Part shown: piece by piece, positions 10,771 to 21,826 of the stretch | Numbering within the stretch: the stretch's first letter is position 1 | Layout of the letters: each line of letters opens with the position of its first letter | Assembly (NCBI GenBank): GCA_021229015.1 | Contig: CM037783.1 | Location: forward strand, 57,246,169-57,310,168 | Direction: 5' to 3' | Origin: Solen grandis | Lineage: Eukaryota > Mollusca > Bivalvia > Adapedonta > Solenidae | DNA: 64,000 nt | The notes under the pieces: generated by a model | The model's database searches: none | What the model saw: the letters and a program-made list of their open reading frames with translations, nothing else | Told to the model about the DNA's origin: nothing | Translations under genes and position numbers: made by a program

Positions 10771-12570
10771 GTGATAAATGTAGTACTTTAATTATTGTGA
10801 GTAGCAGATACTTAAATTATGGTTTGAGATGTTGCGTGCTTGCTTATGGTGCTTTTGCTAGTGGGAAAGAAGAGTTTAGCATTGTAGATTGAATTCTTTT
10901 ATTAGCAGAGAAAGCATGGATGAGATGAGGCAGCTGTGTTTTGTGGAAGGGACTTGAATGCGGTTTTGCAAGGGGACACAACTGATGTGGTACTTGTGTT
11001 ATGAAAAATATGGATCTGTTTATCTTGGTATAGACTACCGTTGAAATTCAAACAGTCTTATTTCGTTGAACATTTTAGCACTGTCTTCAATCACAACTAT
11101 TGATTTGTCAGTTTAATTCTGTAGGAAAGAATCGATTTGTCAGCAATAGAATATTTTGAAAGCAATTTATTTTAACCCTCCTAATTTTTTCTGAGTTTTT
11201 CGTAGCTTTTATTGAAAGTTTTTTTTTTTGTGTTTTTTTTGAGATTAAAATACATTTCAGTTTGAATTTTATTATTATCTGAATAAATTTAATTTGTATT
11301 AATTCTAAACCTGTATAGAATCGCATATGGCATAGAGTTCTATGAGTGCTTAAATACTTGTCACCAGTAAATGACGGGGAATCTTTTTGTTGTGGGTAAA
11401 ACTTTATGTAGGTCAGTTGGTCAGTATTCTAATGTCGGAATGTGATTCATTTATACTCTTATTTGAAGCTGAATGCAATTTATTATTTAATAATTCTTTA
11501 ATTGTAATAATAATTCTGAATTTGTGATATAAGGTGAATATTTAAATAGAGAACTGTGAAAACATTGATTAAAAGACAATTGTTTGAGGTGATTTTGATT
11601 GCTTTTATAATAAATTTAAAAAATCTTTGATAAACTATACATATTTGCATGAAGTTATTCTTTTTCGTTTTGTTCTTGTGAGAAAAGCAGGCATCATGCC
11701 AGATAAGAATTTTACACATGTAGATGCTTAGGCACTGTGACCCTTTACTCCATGGTGAGCATTTAACTTCTTACTGTAATTATTGATTTTCTAGTTTTAA
11801 AACAAACAAAATAAGATTCCGTTTATTACATGGAAACACAGGTCAGCAAAGATAGACTGCTAATTAGACCCCAAGTTTTGTGATTTTTGAGCTACTAAGA
11901 AGTAGGTCACCGTCATGGAGTGCAGGGTTGCCACATAATCAGGTCAATAAGTATTACACCCTTTTCTCATGTATGTAGGGTCTCATGTATAAACCTTGCC
12001 AGGATGAAAGGGGCGTGACTCTGGTTCACCATTAAATTATTTTTACACAGTTTGTGCGGAGTGTGTTTTGGAATTTTTTCATATCTTCTCACGTCATCAA
12101 TGTGTTTGTCATTCAAGATTTTACATTTATGATTGATATTTTTTGTATGTGAATCATTACCATTTTCAACTATTTGTAGAAAAGAAAATAATTTAAATAA
12201 AAAATATAAATGCAAAAAAGATGCTGGTGTTTTGTGTATTGTAACCCATTAATGTCCTTGAGGACGTGGATTAAAAATCCCAAAATTATATAATGTGACA
12301 AGTCTAAGGAAAAGTTGAGTGTCTAATGGAAAGGAAAGACGGGCTATGTATGGTATATATTGATTGACTGTATCAAGTTAACACTGTTGTCAGTTTACGG
12401 TTGTCTTCTTCGTTTCACAAAACTTCATACGAACAAATTTTTCATCTTAATTATGAGTATGTTGTCTACATAGGGTCCACTAATTTCTAATTTGTACGAT
12501 ATATTAGAAAGATGACCTACTTCACTGTATTTACACTCTTATTTTTGTGAATGAAAATCGCAAGAGTAAT
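10771..12570. other. AT-rich intergenic DNA, no feature seen
   Basis: No conserved protein, RNA gene or clear repeat is visible. The open frames are short, AT-driven and without family motifs. It may still belong to the CHD 3' UTR if a later poly(A) site is used. Confidence 0.5.
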
Positions 12571-12574
12571 ATAT

Positions 12575-12830
12575 CGTCCCCAGTGGTCGAGTGGTTAGGG
12601 GGTCTGATTCGGGAGCGGGTTGTGGATTCGATCCCCAGCCGCAACAAAACAAATTCATAAAATATGGTACTGGTTTAGCTCCTTTGCTGGGTGCTCAGTT
12701 TCAGGACTGGTTGGCCCGGTGTCAGGATAATGTGACTGGGTGTGGTATCATGCTGCATGTCTACGGCTTGATATTGAAGTGTTGGTTTAAAGTATATTTA
12801 TTCATATAGTACAACACAAATGAAAATCAT
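12575..12830 (+). repeat. tRNA-derived SINE
   Basis: It has a tRNA-like head with an A-box-like 'GTGGTCGAGTGGTTAGG' and a B box 'GGATTCGATCC' (12624-12634). A body follows with 'CAGGACTGGTTGGCCCGGTG' and an AT-rich tail. A diverged relative lies at 18541-18712. It is not a functional tRNA: the 3' side of the acceptor stem is not completed and the sequence runs on into the SINE body. Confidence 0.8.
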
Positions 12831-12939
12831 ACAAAACTACATGTAATAGAGTACAAGATCAATACTCATTATGCATATTTAGCGATGTAAATATATATAA
12901 AAAAGGATTAAATCAAAAGCTTATGGAGATTGTCTCCCT

Positions 12940-13020
12940 GTGTTGAATTATGTCATAAGTAGACATAGTTGCCAAATGACTGAAATACTGTTGGTGGATC
13001 GTTTAACCTAATAAACAAAC
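12940..13020 (+). repeat. SINE 3' fragment
   Basis: It carries 'TGACTGAAATACTGTTGG' followed by 'AACCTAATAAACAAAC'. The same tail is seen at 25210-25245 and, in reverse, at 26095-26115. There is no tRNA head, so it is a truncated copy. Confidence 0.6.
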
Positions 13021-13028
13021 ACATTCTA

Positions 13029-13235
13029 CATGAACTGGAGAGCGTAGTGGTAACGCGCCTTGCTTCTCGCCAATGCGCCCCGGGTTCGATTCATGGTCAC
13101 GTACCTGAGAGGGTATAGTGGTCGCCCGTCCAGACATGTGGGTCCGGTTTCCTCCCACAATAATGACACGCCGCCACCAGAATAATCGAAAGTGATTGAT
13201 GTAAGTTGTGATAATTTGTTTCATAATCCATGTAA
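13029..13235 (+). repeat. tRNA-derived SINE, second family
   Basis: The head reads 'GGAGAGCGTAGTGGTAACGC' with a B box 'CGGGTTCGATTCATGG', then 'CCAGACATGTGGGTCCGGTT' and 'CTCCCACAATAATGAC'. A reverse-strand copy of the same family is at 29455-29662. Confidence 0.8.
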
Positions 13236-13312
13236 AATAAATACAGTTTAAACTTTTTTTAGCGTTCATGAATTAAATGCATGGATCATCAGTTAACCCT
13301 TTTGGAATGATA

Positions 13313-15342
13313 TTTTTAGCTCACCTGAGCACGAAGTGCTCAAGGTGAGCAATTGTGATCACCTTTTGTCCGTCGTCCGTGCGTGCGTGCGTCCATCCGT
13401 CGTCAACAATTTGCTTTAAAGAACATCTCCTCCTGAACCGCTGAAGGGATTTTGACCGAACTTCACAGGAATCATCCTTATGATGCCCTCTATCAAAGTT
13501 GTACAAATTATTCAGATTGGTTGAAAAAGTAGGTTACAGGAGCTAAAAATAGATTTTAAAAACTCAAACTTTGAAAATCTTCTTCTGCAAAACTGCAAGG
13601 CCTAGAGCTTAGATATTTGGTATGTAGCATCATCTTATGGGCCATTACCAAGAGTGTACAAATCATAGCCCTATGGTGATAAATGCCCCCGCACCAGGGG
13701 TCACTTGTTTTACATAGAGTTATAAAGGAAAATCTTTAAAAATCTTCTTCTATAAATCCATAAGGCCTAGAGCTTAGATATTTGGTATGTAGCATCATCT
13801 AATGGTTCATTACCAAGATTGTTCAAATCATAGCCCTATGGTGATAAATGACCCCGCACCAGGGGGTCACTTGTTTTACATAGAGTTATATAGGAAAATC
13901 TTAAAAAATATTCTTCTATAAATCCATAAGGCCTAGAGCTTAGATATTTGGTATGTAGCATCATCTAATGGTTCATTACCAAGATTGTTCAATTCATAGC
14001 CCTATGGTGATAAATGACCCCGCACCAGGGGGTCACTTGTTTTACATAGAGTTATATAGGAAAATCTTTAAAAATCTTCTTCTATAAATCCATAAGGCCT
14101 AGAGCTTAGATATTTGGTATGTAGCATCATCTAATGGTTCATTACCAAGATTGTTCAAATCATAGCCCTATGGTGATAAATGACCCCGCACCAGGGGGTC
14201 ACTTGTTTTACATAGAGTTATATAGGAAAATCTTAAAAAATCTTCTTCTATAAATCCATAAGGCCCAGAGCTTAGATATTTGGTATGTAGCATCATCTAA
14301 TGGTTCATTACCAAGATTGTTCAAATCATAGCCCTATGGTGATAAATGACCCCGCACCAGGGGGTCACTTGTTTTACATAGAGTTATATAGGAAAATCTT
14401 AAAAAATCTTCTTCTGTAAATCCATAAGGCCCAGAGCTTAGCTATTTGGTATGTAGCATCATCTAATGGTTCATTACCAAGTTGTTCAAATCATAGCCCT
14501 ACGGTGATAAATGACCCCGCACCGGGGGTCACTTGTTTTACATAGAGTTAAATAGGAAAAGACCTAGAGCTATTCTTCTAGAAATGCAGAAGGCCTAGAG
14601 CTTAGATTTTTGGTATGTAGCATCATATAATGGTTCATTACCTCAGTTGTTCAAATCATAGCCCTACGGTGATAAATGACCCCGCACCAGTGGTCACTTG
14701 TTTCACATAGAGTTACATAGGAAAAGACCTAGAGCTTAATCTATAGATTTGATGTGAAATATTGTCTAGTGGTCCGTACCCACATAATTCATATAGACCA
14801 ATCATAAAAAAAATATTTTGCAATATTACTAGTTTGAGAGATTATGACTAGATAATGGTTAAAATTTGGCCCTTGATTGAATCACTTTTTACTTTAAATT
14901 ACATACTTGATATATGTTTTATATTGAAATCAGTATCTACGATTAAATAAAATGATAAAAAGACTAAGAGAATATATTGTGTCAATTGTATATTAAATAA
15001 AGGTTTTCTTTAAGAAAGATATGAAAGTACAGATAATCGTATTGTTGGTAATAAAAACACATTCGGTCGTTTTAGGTTATAATATTATTAACCAATGAAA
15101 AATTAGGAAACTATTCAGCCCTCCATTTCCGGTTTCAGTTTGGTAGGTATACGATTCTCTTCAGAAATTTCAACGAATTATCGAAGATCATTAATCTAAT
15201 AGACCTAAAAAGCGATTGAAAAGTAGGTCAGTAGGTCAAATCTTAGAAAAACCTTGTTTACACACTGGAGGCCACAATTTTGATTCAATCTTCCTCAAAC
15301 TTGGTGAGCGTCTTTAGGGCCATCTTGGCCCTCTTGTTTAAT
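13313..15342 (+). repeat. AGCTCACCTG-family element with 166-bp tandem core (copy 2)
   Basis: It starts with a strong hairpin whose arms are GCTCACCTGAGCAC and GTGCTCAAGGTGAGC around GAA, then a 'GTCC/GTGC' microsatellite (13370-13400). It ends 'GGTGAGCGTCTTTAGGGCC' with a small GGGCCATCTTGGCCC hairpin and CTCTTG. The middle is the tandem array listed separately. It is the largest copy of the family in the window. Confidence 0.8.
13590..14745 (+). repeat. 166-bp tandem array, about 7 units
   Basis: The word AAGGCC(T/C)AGAGCTT recurs at 13597, 13762, 13928, 14094, 14260, 14426 and 14590, spacings of 165, 166, 166, 166, 166 and 164 bp. Each unit also carries 'TTTGGTATGTAGCATCATCT' and 'GACCCCGCACCAGGGGGTCA'. 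The four central units are nearly identical, which suggests recent amplification or gene conversion; the outer units are more diverged. Confidence 0.95.
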
Positions 15343-15482
15343 GTCAGATACTTTTTTTCTACGTCGTACGTCATCTTAATTTTTTTTTTGAAGAAACGCT
15401 GGCATATATGACGTTGCAACACCTTGTCTGAGCAATGCCACTCACTTTTGTTGCTTGCTAATTGCCAGTAGGTCCCTTTTTT

Positions 15483-16368
15483 TTAGCTCACCTGAGCACA
15501 CGAGTTTTGCCCCTTTTAATATTAAAAATGCCAGATTTAACTTTGATTGCAATCTAGCATTTACATTTTTAAGTCATCTTCAATCTTTATGACAATGTTT
15601 TTTTTGCTATAATCTCTTGGCCGCGTTCTGTTATGGCTGATATTGGCCGATTATGTCAGGAGTTATGCCCCTTTTAGTATTAAAAAACGCCAGATTTCAT
15701 TTTGTTTGCACTCAAGCATCTTCGTTACTTAGTCAATCATATTCAAACTTTATGACCCGTGTTTATAGCCATAACTGTTTGGCTAATTTAGATTATGGCT
15801 GATATCGGCCAATTTAGACAGGAGTTATGGCCTTTTTAATATTAAAAATTGCCAGATTTCACATCGTTTGCACTCTTGCATCTTCATTTCTTAAGCAGTC
15901 ATTTTCAAACTTTATGACAATGTTATGGCTATAATCCCTAGGCCAAGTTTGATTATGGCTGATATCGGCCATTTGGACAGGAGTTATGCTACTTTTAATA
16001 TTAAAATATGCCAGATTTAACTTTGTTTGTACTCTAGTTTCTTCACATCTTAAGCAACCATCATCAAATTACATAATAATGTTAATAGCCATACTCTCTA
16101 GGCCATGTTCGACTATGGCAGATAATTAGGTCAGGTGTTATGGCTCTTTAATTAACAAATATGCCAGATTTCACTGTTTATACTCTAGAATCTTTTCATC
16201 GACAATGTTTAAAGCCATAATCTCTCGGTCAAGTTTGACTTCAAATTTTGACCACAGGTACTGTTTGGTTTCATGGATAATGTATTCAGTACAACAATGC
16301 TATAATTTACTTGCACAGGCAATGAAGGCAGTTTTTCTCAGGTGAGCGACTTCAGGGCCCTCTTGTTT
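15483..16368 (+). repeat. AGCTCACCTG-family element with ~160-bp units (copy 3)
   Basis: It starts TTTTTAGCTCACCTGAGCAC and ends TTTCTCAGGTGAGCGACTTC then 'AGGGCCCTCTTG'. 'GCCAGATTT' recurs at about 15530, 15689, 15851, 16010 and 16163 (153-162 bp apart), each with 'GATTATGGCTGATATCGGCC' or similar. It shares ends with copy 2 but has an unrelated core. It lies immediately downstream (3') of the GPCR pseudogene. Confidence 0.8.
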
Positions 16369-17061
16369 CTGTTTGCTACTTGCCATTTGCTATGTGCGAA
16401 TTGTTATTTTCTCTCGCGAGCGCTGTGTTCTACGGCGCGTATTATGAATAAAACTGCACGTTGTGACAAAAATTAGGCGGTGTTCATGCAAAATATGAAT
16501 TGTAATACTAGAAAATAGCAGGTCGCAGAGGCAAGTAGAAAATGGCAAGTGGCATGAAAATTTGCATTAAAACGTAGCATGACGTAGCTGGCGCAGGGTG
16601 TATGTCCTGATTACATGAAGACCATTAACCAAGCAGAAAGATAATTGGAGAAAAATGGGATTTTATATACATAGTTCAAAATGGCCAGTATTTCCCTTCT
16701 TAATGTCCATATTTAAAAATGTACACAATACACGTATTTTCAAATTAACATATTCAAACTAATGAGATAACTATGTAAACATACATTGTTCGAGAGAACA
16801 GGCAAACATTAAAATAAAGATTTTTAAATAAACATTTGTTAGCAGCCACCTGCTTTAAGTAGCAAAATGTAAGATTATTGGAAACACGTTTATACGCATG
16901 TCATCCATTTTGTGACTGTCTGAATCAGAGACACATCCATGTAAGCTCAATCACTTAACTTGCTACTGCTACTTGGAACAGGTTAAAAGTGTGTATTTCA
17001 AACTGATGCAAAGAGTTCCCGCTCTGAATATGTCATACATAATGTACATCTGCGAATTTGT

Positions 17062-18276
17062 TCATCTCAAACGCTTACACTTTTGAGCAAATCTGCAGGC
17101 AAATCGCTTGACAAAGTTTCTGTACCTTGGATTGAATACACAGAACAGTATTGGGTTTATAACACTATTCCAGAATGGAGACCGAACGGCAAACTGTGTT
17201 AGAGCATCGAGCTCAGCCTTCCCCGGCTGTAAAATCCGTACACCAACACTGACGATAAAATAGGGAGTAAAACACACAGCAAAGCCTATCGATACAGCTA
17301 GCATCATTATTGTAATACTTCTCTCGGACTGTTTGGTTTTCTTGACTTTTTTGTAAGTGTTGTGGGTTTCCTTAATTTTCGTTCCTGAAAGTTTATTTTC
17401 TGTGTCACTAGTAGCGTAGGCAGAGGTGCTGTCCAAATCAGGGTTTGAAATAGACACTCTTAGAGTGTTGGAAGATAATTGTGTTACAGAGGTCTGACCT
17501 GTATAGCTGGTTTCTGAGAATACTGGCGATCTAACGGCCATCTTCCTCTTGTGGCGAGTGAGACTACAAACGATGTTACCGTAAGTGAAAATGAATGTCA
17601 GCAATATACCTAAAACTGCAATAGAATCAAAGACGTGAAAGCCCAGTACGAGTGACCTTCTGTCTATATCGTCAGTGCCCGTGCAATAATGACCAACAAC
17701 GAAGGAAACGGGAACGCTACTATTAACTTCTGGGGCAGATTTCCAATAGATCGGAAGCAGTGACGTTAACAAAGACGACATCATAGGTTACAAAGTCCCG
17801 CACAGAAAGGATCAGTCCCAATATAAAAGACAATACAATGCTGACAATGTTGCTCGAACCGATATCTGCTTCCCAAGAGGACGGCATACCTTCAGGTATC
17901 GATCAACAGATATAAGCCAAAGGATGACAATCGATGTAAAGATGGTCCACTGGTCCAAGAAGTACATGGTCTTACACAGATATCGATTGGTGAAGCGTAT
18001 GTTGACGGCAAGATCCGCAATCGTGGTAAAGGCAAGGATGCATACAATCAAGTCCACCAGGGCGAGGGCCTGGATAAACACCACTGTGGACGTCTGGGAC
18101 TGTGTGGTCTTGAAGAAGAAGTACGTGATGATGTTTCCCGCAATTCCAGTCACCGTAATTACTGCCATGAAAACAATGATGGGTAAATATTCCAACAATA
18201 AGGCCTTATGGGCCAGCGCCATTAACGTTTCATTTGATCCACTCATCTTTATTGTCCTATCCCTGTAAAGGCTCAA
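17062..18276 (-). pseudogene. Rhodopsin-class GPCR, frameshifted tandem copy
   Basis: This is a near duplicate of the intact receptor at 21827-23029. Reading from MSLYRDRTIKM (18276), TM1 to TM3, GN in TM1, LALVD in TM2 and the DRY motif are intact. A 1-bp deletion relative to the other copy near 17848-17851, at the start of TM4, then shifts the frame into a TGA at 17812-17814. A compensating 1-bp insertion near 17741-17749, in the second extracellular loop, restores the frame, so TM5-TM7 with CFTPYF and NPILF are readable again down to 17062. The C-terminus has a 4-residue insertion (FACRFAQK against FAQK) that looks like a microduplication. With a stop before the second indel, no full receptor can be made. 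The clean state of the rest suggests recent inactivation, or two sequencing errors. Confidence 0.85.
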
Positions 18277-18540
18277 AGCTATACTTGAATCTTAGGATAG
18301 TGTATCAAACTTTCAAATAAACAGGATCAAGGACGTTTTGATCAACTTCCTTGTTATTTGCGGTCCCAGACACTCTGACTTGTAAGTATGACTGGTCGTC
18401 AGATATACATGTTAAAACATTGTTTTCATTTTTCCGTGATATGCTGTCTAGGATTAATAATATACGTCGTTATTTAATCTTGCTTTATATTTTATAGCGT
18501 ACGTCACAAACATATATAATAATATATTATATATAATATA

Positions 18541-18712
18541 CGATCTCGGTGACATAGTTGAAACGAGTCCAGGGGTCGCGGATTGGATCCACGGACGTGA
18601 TATACCGAATTATCTCCCTTGTTTGACGCTCAGCATATATGGGGTAGGTCCAGGGTTAGTCGGCCCGGTGACAGAATAAGGTGACTGAGTTTTTTCCAGC
18701 CACTTGTTTACA
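18541..18712 (+). repeat. Diverged tRNA-derived SINE
   Basis: It is related to 12575-12830: it has a degenerate head, a B-box-like 'GGATTGGATCCACGG', then 'GTCCAGGGTTAGTCGGCCCG' and 'GGTGACTGAG'. It is older than the other copy, judged by mismatches. Confidence 0.55.
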
Positions 18713-18965
18713 AAATGATATTGCAGTTAGGCGGCATCATAACTGCCTGTAGTTGCAATACAGTCGGCAAGAAACATATATTCAGCAAAAAAGTTAAGTT
18801 AATTTCATTGAAAGCCATGGAATAAAAGAAAACATAAACACGATTAATTGAATGTATGGCACTTAATGCAATATTGTGATATCGTTTCAAATGCCCCTGG
18901 GGTATGAATGAAATTTCACAAATGCATAACTTGTATATCCGCCATCTGCTACTAGACGACGCCAC

Positions 18966-19690
18966 ATTAGGGATGTGCGGTGCTACCGGTATATCGCGAT
19001 TTTGGTAGCACACAATACGTATCGGTACGTTGTTGGGTCATACCGATATTAATAGTGTTTTGCCTATACAACGTATTTCATTCTTTCTTCTTGTCATTTT
19101 TTCAACTTTGCAAAATTAAACATTCATTTAATTGAAAGCTATAGATACTTAAAACGTAACCCGTGTAAAGTTCACGTTACAGATTTCCCGGCGTGGAACA
19201 GTCTAACACATTGACGGAATTTTATTTGACAATCTGGGTACATTTCATCTGCGAGAGTAGATACATGTATATACGTAGCATATGATACTTGGAGAGTTTT
19301 GTCATAATAATAATAATAATTGCATTATATGCATTTGGTGATCGCAATTCACATATTGTTGTGCGGCGGATCTGACAAACTAAACGATAAGTCTATTCTA
19401 CTTCATGACATTTGATATTCCCTCTAAAACATCAAATAGATTGCCCGAATTTTGATACATCAACTATACATTAACATTAACAATCATTTTATTTCAATGA
19501 TTCAAGGAAATTTTACCATGAGCTACTTTTATGTTAAATTCATTTTAAAGCTTATTTTCATTAAAATAAATGCACTTTGATTAAAAAGATGAATATATTT
19601 ATAGCCATAAAATACCGTGATACGTATCGAGATATGCTCCAAGCATATCGCGATACGAAAATTCTTGCGATACCCATCTCTACGCCGTAT
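18966..19690. repeat. Possible hAT-like element with inverted ends
   Basis: The left end reads AGGGATGTGCGGT with a nearby 'GGTATATCGCGAT'. The right end reads GCGATACCCATCTCT, preceded by 'GCATATCGCGATACG'. The ends are imperfect inverted repeats of the AGGGATGxGxATCG type common in hAT-type MITEs. A candidate 8-bp duplication (ACGCCACA / ACGCCGTA) is imperfect. No transposase was found. Confidence 0.4.
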
Positions 19691-20259
19691 TTGCAATCAC
19701 GTGCTATTCCTATTGATGTATTGAAAGAGCCGGAAGGGTTCAAGGCGGAGTCTCTAATCGTCAAACTCTATGGCCAGGGTGGTTCCATTCGTGTGCGAAT
19801 TAAGTTACATTTTTTACTCCATCTAACAATACTGATAATTTAAATACGGCTGACCCATACAACTTTGATATTGATGTTAAAATCCAAAGTTTGTGCAATA
19901 TATTCAAATGAAGGATATTCTGGAAGGGAAATGAATAGTTTATTGAAATATGGGTTTCAGATTACCTCATGTATGTCACAGTTTTTACTGTTCCTTAATA
20001 AATAGGAATTCTTCATTTTTTGTTGAGTAATATGGAACTTTTTAAGGACAATTGATTAGTGTAAATAAGACATGGTTTTGGCACGATTGTCAATAAACAG
20101 TAACTAACCCAATTTTAATTTTAAAAATGAATTAAAAAAAATATAGATTCATATATAGAATACTTTCATTATTACATGAAGAAAATGGAATAAGTAGATA
20201 AGAAATGTATACCGAAGTAACCGGAGAAAACATGAAATATGGAATGTTTTAAAATGGTC

Positions 20260-21436
20260 AGTTTTTTGTGGTCAATCAATATCCGTCGCCCTCCGGACGT
20301 CAGGACGTCCGTCAGCATTTTCTTGTGTACACTCTAGCATCTTTATTTCTGCAGCAATCTTCTTCAAACTTTATGACAATGTTTATAGCCATAATCTATT
20401 GGCCAAGTTCGATTATGGCTAATATCCACCCATTAGGTCTGGAGTTATGGCCCTTGAACAATAAAAATTACCTGATTCCACTTTTTGTACACTCTAGTAT
20501 CTTCGTTTCTCAATCAATTTTCTTCAAACTTTATGACAATATATACAGCCATAATCTCTTGGCCAAGTTTGATTATGGCCGATATCTGCCAGTTTGTCTG
20601 GAGGTATGGCCCTTGAATTAATGGAAAATGAAAGATTTCACTTTGTGTAAACTCTAGCATCTTCATTAACTTCAGTTATGGCTGATATTGACCAATTCAA
20701 TCAGGATTTATGGCCAATGTTTAGACTTACACAGGAAAATACTCGAACAATTTTCTCGTCAGAAACCACAAGGCCTGGAGTTAAGATTTTTAGATTAGTG
20801 GACCTTAACCAAGTTTTTCAAAGTATGGTCCTAGGGTAAAAATTGGCCCCACCCAATGAATCATTTGATTTTATAAAGACTTATGTAGGATTTTATTTAA
20901 GACTTCTTGATACAACAAGGCCTAGAGCTTAGATATTCGGTGTGTGTCATTGTTCAAATCATATGGCCCTTCAGTCAAAATTGCCACACCCAATGTTCAC
21001 TGATTTTTACATAGTCTTATATAGAGGGCTTTAACCTTAAATTTAGCACATGTACAATTTTATTTGTGCAATTTAACTTTGACCATGGATAACCTTGATT
21101 ATGATCCATTGACCTACTTTTGATATTTTAAGCTACGGCCTTTAATATGGACCACTGGAAAAGTTGTGTGTGTGGCGTTGTACTTTGACCTTGGATAACC
21201 TTGACCATGACTCAGTGGCCTACCTTTGTATACTTCCTTCTAATTTGGCCCAAAGGTAATGTTTGATGTCCGGAATTGAAATGATCCTGCAGTATTGCAG
21301 TATGGATAAAGTATTCAGTATGGATAAAGTATTGCAGTATGGATAAAGTATTCAGTATGACTATAATAAGTAACTTGTATAGACAAGGCAATGTTTCACC
21401 GGTGAGCGACTTCAGAGTCATCATGGCCCTCTTATT
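20260..21436 (+). repeat. AGCTCACCTG-family element (copy 4, decayed 5' end)
   Basis: The left hairpin is lost, but 'CCGTCGCCCTCCGGACGTC' marks the microsatellite zone. Units with 'TTCAAACTTTATGACAAT' and 'GCCATAATCTNTTGGCCAAG' match copy 3. Later units with 'AAGGCCTAGAGCTTAGATAT' match copy 2. The right end is GGTGAGCGACTTCAGAG then 'CATGGCCCTCTT'. A (GTATGGATAAAGTATTCA)-type local repeat lies at 21299-21360. It sits directly 3' of the intact GPCR. Confidence 0.7.
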
Positions 21437-21826
21437 CTCTTAAAATATCAACATATTTTTTGAGTTTTTTTTTAAATGTACACAATACACAGATGTTCAA
21501 ATTAACATATTGAAACATACATGTGGTTAGACACAGTCATATGAAAAATCGCTTACTACACGTAGATGTTAGAATAGGTAGTAGTGTACTGTTAAATACG
21601 TGTTGGGCAGTCACCTGCTATAAGATTAATGGAAGCACTTTTACACGCATGTAATCCATTTTACAATTGTCTGCATGTGTGACAAATCCGCGTCATCTCA
21701 ATCCCTTGACTGGCTATTTGAGACAGGTTTGGCTATAAAATATGCATATAAACGAGACGTGTATTTCAAACAAATGCAAAAAGTTCCTGTCAAGTTCTCT
21801 GAAGCCATTAGCCTTTGTGTATTTGT

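Noticed and set aside
12575..12650. tRNA gene
   Set aside because: A and B boxes are present, but the cloverleaf is not completed and the sequence continues into a SINE body; same for 13029, 24797 and 26316.
17741..17851. Programmed frameshifting or an intron in the GPCR copy 1
   Set aside because: No slippery site or GT/AG pair fits; the two 1-bp differences from the intact copy explain the break.
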